A stretch of 64,000 nt of DNA. Source: Enoplosus armatus (lineage: Eukaryota > Chordata > Actinopteri > Centrarchiformes > Enoplosidae). How positions within the stretch are numbered: position 1 is the first letter of the stretch; each line of letters opens with the position of its first letter. The translations under genes were made by a program, and so were the position numbers. The DNA is taken from positions 10,718,501 through 10,782,500 of the forward strand of contig NC_092193.1 of assembly GCF_043641665.1 (NCBI RefSeq), read 5' to 3'. Below, piece after piece: positions 57,084 through 64,000 of the stretch. The notes under the pieces are model-generated. The model searched no databases and was not told where the DNA came from. It worked only from the letters and a program-made list of their open reading frames with translations.

Positions 57084-57373
57084 GCAAGCTAACCACAGCA
57101 GTCAATAGATGCTATGACAATGGGTGGCAGAAAAAAGATTTCTCTGCTCGAGCTGTATGAAAACCCAAATAATGATCTGCAAATATATATTGGACCGTCA
57201 GATATAGATTAAACATGATATTCTGTTTTGCGTTTTTTTGCCTCACCAATAATTGATCTATAATCATGTATTTCAAGTGTATAGTTGATTGGTACAGTTA
57301 CAGTGTGTGTGTGTGTGTGCTGCCTTCAGGGTCCAGTGTATCCAGGCTTGATTACGTTACAACGGACAACAAC

Positions 57374-57447
57374 ATGGGACTGCTGTCTGACCCAAACAGA
57401 AGACGGGCTTTGATCAGCCTGCTGACCCGCCTTAATGCCCCAATCTG
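57374..57447 (+). CDS. gpaa1: gpaa1 coding exon 1
   Basis: Residues 1-24 plus two bases of Cys25. The exon probably begins at 57330 after TGCCTTCAG, with 44 nt of 5'UTR. Start context AACATGGG; donor GTGAGT. Frame is open upstream, but homology begins at this Met. Confidence 0.95.
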
Positions 57448-60400
57448 GTGAGTTTTTCACTGAAAGATGAATGTGCCTGAATTAAATGTCAAATGCATCT
57501 GTACCTTTTTGGGAAATCCCGTTTTGTACTTTATTACAACACCCAATGTGCACCTGTGCTTATAACTTATATGATTTCTGTCCTTTAATTCCATCCCTCC
57601 ATTTTAGTGTGGTCTGCTACATGGCAGGTGTGGCCTGGTTCATGGGGTTAGCCTTTGAGCCGTTCACTCTGCGGACGTACATGTCAGAGAATGCCATGGG
57701 GTCAACCATGGTGGAGGAGCGCTTTCCGGCGGGGGAGAGGGCTTTGGCCACGGGCAGAGAGTTTTCAGCTCATAAGAAGAAAGCCGGGTAAGCAACACAA
57801 CGCTACAAAGAAGGAATCAGAAACTGTTTATTGCCAAGTAACATACATTACAAGGAATTTGCCGTGGTCTGATGGTGCTTTAACATATAATCTGACAGAC
57901 AACAAACATGTAAAAATATAAAGGTACATTTTTGAAATAGAAAAAGTTGAGTATTTACAGTATTACAGGAAGACACGACATGAATGAAAAAGTCAGTTTG
58001 TAAAGCTGATTTGAATCATGACGACTGGTTTTCAGGGTCTGCACTGATCTATGCCCAGTAGGCTTGGGTATGATGAACAGCCAGCACTGATTATTTTGTA
58101 GCTTCAGACAAATCCATTGATATTTGTTCTTATTCCACGAGTCTAATGTGACCAGTTGTTTCTCTGCAGTGGCATGCCAGTGGATTGGCTGGTGAAGACC
58201 ATGCAGGCTCGAGGGCTGGAGGTGTTTACCCAGAGATTCTCTCGCACGCTGCCCTTCCCTGATGAAAACAAAGAGAGATATGTAAGTTTGTGATTGAAGA
58301 CTTATACAATTGTATTAATGGAACGTTTTTGCTCACATATCTGCTCTCAACTGTTTTTTATTTTATTTCTATGCATATTCCACGGCTCCTCTTCATTTTA
58401 TCGTTTCTCCTCTCAGATGGTAAAAGGCACAAATGTATATGGAATCCTTCGGGCCCCCAGAGCTCCACGGACTGAAGCCCTGGTGCTGAGTGCCCCCTGC
58501 ACCCCAGGCGATAGCAACAACCAGGCAGTGGGGCTGTTACTCGGCTTGGCACAGTACTTCAGGAGTGAGTACAGAATCCACTGCCCTCTCCACCATTTGA
58601 ATGACATTGACATTCTTGTTTTTAATGGCTGTTGTGTTCATCTACAGATCAGATTTATTGGGCCAAGGACATCATCTTCCTCGTGAATGAGCATGATCTG
58701 ATTGGCATGCAGGCCTGGCTGGAGGGCTACCACCACACCAACACTACAGGTAATCACAAGCATTCAACAAATTACTCAAAAAAACAACAAGACTGGATTC
58801 CTCAGCTGACTTTTCTTCTGCAATGGTCAATCTAGGTATGGACTGGTCGCCACTTCAAGGCCGTGGTGGTTCAATCCAGGCAGCTCTGTCCCTAGAGCTC
58901 AGCAGTGACGCCATCACCAGTTTGGACCTGGTACTGGAGGGTCTCAACGGCCAGCTCCCCAACCTGGATTTAGCCAACCTCTTCTATGCCTTCTGTCAGA
59001 AGATCGGAGTCCTTTGCACCATCCAGGGCAAGGTGAAGGCTTGTGATGAGTAGTAGAAACACATTTTCTCTTCCGCCATGTGTTTGGTGAGCAGAAGGGT
59101 TAGATAACCAGTGGTTGTCTTGGTGTAGGATCATTTTCATTTTGCTTCTTTCTTTTCTTTCTGTTGATGTCTCTACAGTTGCAGAGGAACGACTGGGACA
59201 GCGTGTCAGGCTACAGCCATTCAGTCCAGACCATGATGCTGATGGTGATGAAGCAGGCCAGTGGGCGGCCTTGGGGGGATCATGGCCTTTTCCTGCGATA
59301 CCACATAGAGGCTGCCACCATCAAGGGCGTCAACAGTTTCCGTCAGTACAAGACTGACAGCACCACTGTTGGCAGGTCAGAGCAAGTGTATACTGACTTT
59401 TGTTAGTATTTAAGTTTAATCGTTTTATGTGCTTTTTTAAAATGTAGATCTCACCTTCATAAGATGACACTTATTAACTGGTTTTGTTGTCTTTTTTTGT
59501 CTTAATGAATGTCCTCTAGGCTCCTGGAAGGAATGTATCGTAAGCTGAATAACCTCCTCGAGCGCCTACACCAGTCCTACTTCTTCTACCTCATGCCGTC
59601 CCTCTCTCACTTTGTCTCCATTGGTTACTACATGCCAGCCTTCGGCCTCCTCGCCGTCATCCTGCTGCTTCGTGTATCCTTTCACAGTTATTTCTCTTTC
59701 AGTTTGACTGAACATATAATGGAGGAAAACAAATTCATCGTATGTAGACCTTCCCTTATTGCAGCCCAGGTTATTAATTACATGTCAACAGTGTGATTTG
59801 AACACTGCTATTGATATGCACTTGTTAGATTTGCCCTTGATTATGATACAGGCCTTAGACCTGTGGGTTCAACTTGCGACTCCACCCCCAAGAACAGAAG
59901 ATGGAGTCGCTGACGCTGAGCAGGTTAGATGCACACATTATGACAAATGGGTCAGACATTAAACTATTTATTTATCTTGAGTCTATTAAACCAGCTCTTT
60001 AATCAAATCTGCTTCCTCTCAGCCCTCCAGTCCAGGAGTGCTGTCAGTGTTGACTCCTCTGGTGATCAGCCATTTGACTGGAGTCGCCCTCTACACGCTG
60101 CCGATCCATTTCCAGGAGATGGCTGTGGAACACTTCCCGGTGTCTGAGACCGAGGCCGTGGTCCTGACAGCTATTGCGGTTTACACCGCAGGCCTGGCTT
60201 TGCCTCATAACACGCACAGGTAGCTGCTTGCACCTGCAACACTGATTCTGATCTTTTAACATATATTTCACCTTTTAATGCTACATTTTCTTGGTCTTAA
60301 AGACAGCATCACATGTTAAGTGATTAGAGTATTCTGAGCTCTTTTAGCTGAGTGTAATGTACTAAACCTCATTTCTTTGCCTTGTTATCTACATTGGTAA

Positions 60401-61183
60401 TGGCTTTTTCACAGAGATCATATCACCCAAACTATTTACACTGGACATTAATGTACCAATTATATTAACATTGAGGTTCCACATGAATCTGAAGAAAATA
60501 ACTACTTTGTTAACATGTGAGAACAAATTAAAAGCATAACACTGTAGTTTCCACACTGTGTGACAAAGAAGTACTCTCTCACACACACATTTTAAGTATG
60601 ATTATGAGTCTGTGTGACCTCATTGTTGATCAAATTTGTGCACACATTTTATTCAGATATTCTCAAAACTGCAAATCTTTTTAAACATTCACACACTGGC
60701 AGTTGTTTTCACGGGTTTATAAAAGGTGATGGACAAACACAAGCTTTAAAATTATTCCTGGATATCATGTTACACGCTCAAAATGTTATTGACCCTTGCC
60801 ATTGAAAATAACAATAACATGCACATCAGCTAGTAGAGACCAAGAAGAACAGAACTAGTTGAGACGGTGAGCACTTTGATGCAGGAGAGTGAACCGTTTG
60901 TCACGTCTTGTTTGTTGAAGGCTCCTGTCAGGCGAGGGGACGGAGCAGGGCTGGAGAGTGCTGAAGCTGGTGGCTGTGCTGTACCTGGCTGTGCTGCTGG
61001 GTTGCACCGCCCTCATCAACTTCTCCCTGGGCTTCATCCTGGCTCTCACCCTGGTGCCCGTGGCTGCCTTCGTCACTCCCCACGTACCAAAGTAATACAC
61101 ACTTGCACATGACTCTTTGGCCATTGTAGCTCTGTACTGCCATATGTCAGTCAAAAAGAAGTAAAACCTTACTCTCCTCTTCT

Positions 61184-61215
<32 letters not shown>

Positions 61216-61464
61216 TTTAGGGTTCTATCAGCCTTCATCCTGGTCATCCTCAGCCCAGCCTGCACGCTCCTCTTTTCGGTCTTCTTCTTCCAAGAGCTGC
61301 AGGAAGTGCCTGTCAGCTTTCAGGAGGGTTGGTTGCTCTACCTGTCAGTCATCTCGCAGGGCATCCTGGACCACTTCCTGTACGGCTCTCTGGTTTACCC
61401 GCTCATAGCCCTGCTGGTTTACCCTTGCTGGCTGCTTTTCTGGAACATCCTCTTCTGGAAGTAA
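57374..61464 (+). CDS. gpaa1: GPI transamidase subunit GPAA1
   Basis: Subunit of the ER-membrane GPI transamidase (with PIGK, PIGT, PIGS and PIGU), which attaches preassembled GPI to protein C-termini. It has an N-terminal TM, a large lumenal M28-peptidase-like domain and a multi-TM C-terminal region (family knowledge). Twelve coding exons: 57374-57447, 57608-57787, 58170-58281, 58417-58564, 58648-58749, 58836-59032, 59179-59375, 59520-59673, 59852-59923, 60023-60219, 60921-61091 and 61221-61464. They total 1848 nt, or 615 aa (human about 621). Conserved blocks: [129 protein letters not shown] and [14 protein letters not shown]. The N-terminal TM is about residues 26-45 and the C-terminal TM region begins near 368. 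Intron 8 is U12-type and intron 11 has a C31 tract. Confidence 0.97.
57608..57787 (+). CDS. gpaa1: gpaa1 coding exon 2 (N-terminal TM)
   Basis: Residues 25-84, including [16 protein letters not shown] (membrane segment) and [18 protein letters not shown]. Acceptor CCATTTTAG, donor GTAAGC. Confidence 0.96.
58170..58281 (+). CDS. gpaa1: gpaa1 coding exon 3
   Basis: Residues 85-122, [20 protein letters not shown] and [15 protein letters not shown]. Acceptor CTCTGCAG, donor GTAAGT. Confidence 0.95.
58417..58564 (+). CDS. gpaa1: gpaa1 coding exon 4
   Basis: Residues 123-171 plus one base, [20 protein letters not shown] to [13 protein letters not shown]. Acceptor CCTCTCAG, donor GTGAGT. Part of the M28-like lumenal domain. 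Confidence 0.95.
58648..58749 (+). CDS. gpaa1: gpaa1 coding exon 5
   Basis: Residues 172-205, [20 protein letters not shown] to YHHTNTT. Joined in phase to exons 4 and 6 by split codons. Confidence 0.95.
58836..59032 (+). CDS. gpaa1: gpaa1 coding exon 6
   Basis: Residues 206-271, [20 protein letters not shown], then [17 protein letters not shown] to TIQGK. Acceptor CAATCTAG, donor GTGAAG. Confidence 0.95.
59179..59375 (+). CDS. gpaa1: gpaa1 coding exon 7
   Basis: Residues 272-336 plus two bases, [40 protein letters not shown], then GVNSFRQYK. Acceptor CTCTACAG, donor GTCAGA. Confidence 0.95.
59520..59673 (+). CDS. gpaa1: gpaa1 coding exon 8
   Basis: Residues 337-388, [20 protein letters not shown] to [11 protein letters not shown]. 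Ends at CGT before GTATCCTTT, a U12-type donor. The tail of the exon encodes the first C-terminal TM segment. Confidence 0.93.
59674..59851 (+). other. gpaa1: U12-type (minor spliceosome) intron in gpaa1
   Basis: The 178-bp intron starts GTATCCTTT (59674-59682), a perfect minor-spliceosome 5' site. It carries CCCTTGAT at 59834-59841, close to the U12 branch consensus, with the branch A 12 nt before the first exon base. It ends ATACAG with no polypyrimidine tract. Reading frame and homology (LLLR then ALDLW) fix the junction. Confidence 0.88.
59852..59923 (+). CDS. gpaa1: gpaa1 coding exon 9
   Basis: Residues 389-412, [20 protein letters not shown] and DAEQ. A short variable loop exon; donor GTTAGA. 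Confidence 0.93.
60023..60219 (+). CDS. gpaa1: gpaa1 coding exon 10
   Basis: Residues 413-477 plus two bases, [20 protein letters not shown], then [20 protein letters not shown]. Two membrane segments. Acceptor CCTCTCAG, donor GTAGCT. Confidence 0.95.
60921..61091 (+). CDS. gpaa1: gpaa1 coding exon 11
   Basis: Residues 478-534 plus two bases, [20 protein letters not shown], then [20 protein letters not shown] to VTPHVP. Acceptor TTGTTGAAG is weak in pyrimidines. The donor AA before GTAATA lacks the usual last-exon G. Confidence 0.93.
61185..61215. repeat. gpaa1: C31 homopolymer forming a polypyrimidine tract
   Basis: Thirty-one consecutive C followed by TTTAG, the acceptor of the last gpaa1 exon. 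It makes up about a quarter of the 129-bp intron 11. Confidence 0.95.
61221..61464 (+). CDS. gpaa1: gpaa1 last coding exon
   Basis: Residues 535-615 and [23 protein letters not shown], then [20 protein letters not shown] and FWNILFWK. Terminal membrane segments ending in the conserved FWK. Confidence 0.96.
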
Positions 61465-61841
61465 ATGGCAGCCATACAGGACTAATGAAGGCTTTCATGG
61501 TGTTCTCAGGTTTGTCTTCACTGGGGGAAATGTGACAGTTAAATCCACTGGAGAGATTGGAAAAGAAGAGGAATATATGTAGTTGACTTGGAAGGAATGC
61601 AGTGATTCCCCCTTTTTTTTTTTTGACATTTTGTTGGTATTTCATTCTTAAAACATCAGGTTTTCTTGATAAACTAAGCAGAATACTGTTTTGTACTGTT
61701 CATCTCACTTACAAATAATAAGTGGGAACGGGGTCGTTCTTTTCACAAGTAACCATAAATGTCATGGTTGGGTTGCTTTCTGAAAAATAATTTGGTTTAA
61801 GGATTTTTTGTTTGTGGTACATAAAGAAAAAGACTGCACCA

Positions 61842-61895
61842 TTTTGTTTTAGCTCTTTTGTTTTATCCTGATAAAACAAAAGAGCTAAAACAAAA
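61842..61895. repeat. Perfect 26-bp inverted repeat with 2-nt spacer
   Basis: The left arm 61842-61867 and right arm 61870-61895 are exact reverse complements, with only CT between them. The core is TTTAGCTCTTTTG versus CAAAAGAGCTAAA. It lies within the predicted gpaa1 3'UTR, so the transcript could fold into an uninterrupted stem. Confidence 0.95.
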
Positions 61896-62071
61896 CAGGA
61901 CGGTGATAAATGAAACGGCTGTTGAAATGGAAGAAACTACTTGGTTTGTCGGTAGTCTGCCTCCTTTTAAGACGTCTATCTGTTGAACAAGCCATCACTA
62001 CACCTAATATTTTTATACTTGTTTTGATACGTTTCTTTTAAATGTGTTTATTTCATATTCATAAATGCCAA

Positions 62072-62077
62072 ATTAAA
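62072..62077 (+). terminator. gpaa1: Polyadenylation signal variant, gpaa1
   Basis: ATTAAA about 610 bp after the stop codon, followed by TTTGGTTCTC. Confidence 0.5.
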
Positions 62078-62095
62078 AGACTGAAAAAATTTGGT

Positions 62096-62639
62096 TCTCA
62101 CGTTTCGAGCAAGATACTGTACTTAATCTGACAATAAGTCATAAAACTCCTAAAATGCATTCACTCAATTGAAGATCTTTACATTAGACATTGCACAAAG
62201 GATTTACATCATGTAAACAAAAAATGATGTTGAGTCATGGATAATAAAGATGGTTGTTGAAAGACAAGAAAAATTTGGATTATAAGCAACACTACCTGCA
62301 TTTACACAACTTAGACTTGAACCTTTCGATTAAACGATGGCTTTTCTGTGTGGAAAAAACATTCACCTTATCCTTAGGTTGGTGGGCTCACAAGAGACAG
62401 TGAAAAAACAAGGGCAAAAAATGTAAGAATCAGTGGCCGAGATATCCTGACTTTTAGTTCAGAGTGTGTATCAAACTCCAAAAACACTGGATCCTACATT
62501 TCCCGCTATTCAACTCAATAGCGTCTTTTGATAACCCCCCCATCTGGTTAATGTTGCATTCGCGTAACATGGGTTAGATGGTAGAGATGGGAGAGGGCCC
62601 CATGTGTACCTCAGAAGAATAAACCAATAGACAAACAGG
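62096..62639. other. Intergenic between convergent gpaa1 and the sharpin-like gene
   Basis: About 0.5 kb, AT-rich, with an AATAAA at 62243-62248 on the + strand. No exon seen. In the human arrangement CYC1 lies between these two genes; nothing resembling cytochrome c1 is present here. Confidence 0.6.
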
Positions 62640-62659
62640 GTTTGTTTAGTTCCGTTATG

Positions 62660-62665
62660 TTTATT
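62660..62665 (-). terminator. sharpin: Polyadenylation signal, sharpin-like gene
   Basis: TTTATT on the + strand, which is AATAAA on the minus strand. It lies about 850 bp beyond the predicted stop codon of the leftward gene. Confidence 0.5.
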
Positions 62666-63346
62666 CAGCTAATGCAAGTTTTTACAGTATTAAGTACTGA
62701 AAACAGATCATTCCATTGCTGTCACAGCTCAGAGCGACTTGAGTAAAATTAGATCGACTGCTAAAATGTACATCAATTACTCAATGCATCTTGTTAAAAA
62801 TAATACACTTAATACAATGTTGTAAAAAAATAAAAGCACTTGACAAACCCTGTAAACGCGGCACACCTTTTCTTCTCAGCCGTGGCCTCCAACATTATTT
62901 ATGGCACCAACCGATGACACACTAACAAACAGAGCAGGATTTTGCACAAGGCTTCACCTTTCCTCTCACTTCACAGTTGTCAGAAACCGAAAAAACCCTC
63001 ATATTCAGCTGCAATCAAATGCAACGAACGTACATCACGTCTCTCTCCCCTAAAATAAATAGTCTGTGTTGTTTGCACGCACACGCACCCTGTAAAATAA
63101 ATAAAGAGGTCAGGCCAAATTCAGATGTATGTCATGGTCATGTCCATATAAGCGGTCAAAGCCGACGCTCTCTGTTTGCAGTTCATCGTCTGAGCCTCGA
63201 CCAGTGCAGCTCTGTGTCATGCTACAGTGCTTCAAACGCTGCAGTCTCCAGCAGCCAGCCAGCTGTCAGACGACTCTCAGTGCACTTGACAGTCTTTGAG
63301 TGAGTATTTTGTCAACATGTACGCGGCAGATTTAGCGTCCTCACTC

Positions 63347-63347
63347 C

Positions 63348-63378
<31 letters not shown>

Positions 63379-63386
63379 TGTGTGTA
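63347..63386. repeat. (CG)n passing into (GT)n
   Basis: About seven alternating CG units followed by about eleven GT units. The alternating purine-pyrimidine composition could adopt Z-DNA. Confidence 0.93.
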
Positions 63387-63510
63387 CGTGAGTGAGACAT
63401 AGCGACCAGACAGCGGTGTATGGGCAGTCAGCTGCTGCTGCTTAAACCGGACTCTCCTCGATCCTCTCTCCTTCCTTTCTCCTTTGTGTAGAGATAAAAA
63501 GAGGTGACCG

Positions 63511-63677
63511 TCACTGAGGGAAAACGTTACGAAGAGCAGTACAAAAGGTATTGACGGCCAAATGTTATGCAGTACCTGCTGGATGTGTGTGTCAGGTCTG
63601 GCCGTAGCACAGATTTCGCAGCCTGGACGAGACGGCTTGTTGATGAAAGTGCATGAGGGACAAGCCCACTCTGTCTG
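63511..63677 (-). CDS. sharpin: NZF zinc-finger protein, C-terminal end; probably sharpin
   Basis: SHARPIN is a non-catalytic LUBAC subunit (with HOIP and HOIL-1) that makes linear ubiquitin chains in TNF/NF-kB signalling; its C-terminal NZF binds ubiquitin (family knowledge). The exon at 63576-63677 or 63576-63674, minus strand, encodes [20 protein letters not shown] and [13 protein letters not shown]. This is a complete Cys4 finger of the W-x-C-x2-C-x10-C-x2-C pattern with the ubiquitin-binding Thr-Phe. The donor is CAG before GTACTG. The next plausible acceptor (CCCTCAG, 63514-63520) places TGA immediately in frame at 63511-63513, so the protein would end six residues after ARP. A short tail after the finger fits SHARPIN. 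RBCK1 has a similar finger but continues into a RING-IBR-RING. The position after exosc4-gpaa1 and the convergent orientation also match SHARPIN. Upstream exons lie outside the window. Confidence 0.72.
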
Positions 63678-64000
63678 CTGAGAGGACGTCAGATAACACA
63701 GATTTTTAAAAAAAGATTTAAACATTTACACAAAGTCAGGCAAAGCTCATAGATACATTTTCCTCATCTGTCTGTATGTATTATTAGCTCAAATACTGGA
63801 TGTCTACAGGATCAATATATATCAATATGCTTGTTTGTTTTTATCCAACATGGCTGAGCGAGCATGTAAGAAAGACTGATATTATAACATCTCTCTTTAA
63901 ATATATGGATTACAAGACATAGTGTACCAAAACATATTGTGTGTATCCTTGAGGCTAAATGAACACTTCCTCCACCTACAATATTTCCAACCATGTTTGC
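63678..64000 (-). other. sharpin: Intron of the sharpin-like gene
   Basis: Minus-strand intron preceding the NZF exon; it ends in a CTCTCAGCAG tandem acceptor. No further exon could be recognised before the window edge. Confidence 0.5.

Larger units (their letters stand above)
61465..62095 (+). other. gpaa1: gpaa1 3' untranslated region
   Basis: AT-rich, containing the perfect inverted repeat at 61842-61895. ATTAAA at 62072-62077 is the most likely poly(A) signal. An AATAAA at 62243-62248 is an alternative that would extend the UTR by about 170 bp. Confidence 0.6.
62640..63510 (-). other. sharpin: 3'UTR of the sharpin-like gene
   Basis: Inferred from the minus-strand AATAAA at 62660-62665 and from the acceptor plus in-frame stop at 63511-63515. 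It includes a CG run passing into (GT)n at 63347-63386. No coding homology in any frame. Confidence 0.5.

Noticed and set aside
63576..63677. NZF exon as part of rbck1 (HOIL-1)
   Set aside because: Not excluded, but there is no RING-IBR-RING sequence after it, a stop follows quickly, and the gene order matches SHARPIN.

Overview
The window is vertebrate nuclear DNA, almost certainly from a ray-finned fish, probably a spiny-rayed (acanthomorph) teleost. Genes are split into short exons with GT-AG introns of about 80 bp to several kb. Long CA/GT runs are frequent, and the introns and intergenic DNA carry several degenerate repeat families that I recognise from teleost genomes. There is no bacterial, viral or operon-like organisation.

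Layout. (1) 1-15.8 kb, + strand: the 3' half of a latrophilin gene, best matched to adgrl2. Eight coding exons run from TM3 to the PDZ-binding C-terminus, followed by a 3'UTR. (2) 15.8-43.2 kb: a 27 kb gene-poor interval with repeats, microsatellites and hairpins but no supported coding exon. (3) 43.2-53.8 kb, + strand: a complete cAMP-dependent protein kinase catalytic subunit gene, best matched to prkacb, with 10 coding exons encoding 351 aa. (4) 54.8-56.45 kb, + strand: complete exosc4, 3 exons, 245 aa, an RNA exosome ring subunit. (5) 56.8-62.1 kb, + strand: complete gpaa1, 12 coding exons, 615 aa, a GPI transamidase subunit. (6) 62.6-64.0 kb, - strand: the last exons of a gene converging on gpaa1. 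It encodes an NZF (RanBP2-type) zinc finger and is most likely sharpin.

The genes are independent housekeeping or signalling genes, not one pathway. adgrl2 is a synaptic adhesion GPCR and prkacb is the cAMP effector kinase. exosc4 degrades and processes RNA. gpaa1 attaches GPI anchors in the ER. sharpin belongs to the linear ubiquitin ligase LUBAC. Their order is informative: adgrl2-prkacb corresponds to a human 1p31 neighbourhood and exosc4-gpaa1-sharpin to a human 8q24.3 neighbourhood, so two conserved blocks are joined here.

The most interesting signals are at the RNA-processing level. gpaa1 has a clear U12-type (minor spliceosome) intron and another short intron whose polypyrimidine tract is 31 consecutive C. 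prkacb has a GC-AG intron. The sharpin-like gene has a tandem CAGCAG acceptor and apparently a stop codon at the first base of its last exon. The gpaa1 3' region contains a perfect 26-bp inverted repeat with a 2-nt spacer. I see no previously undescribed gene system.
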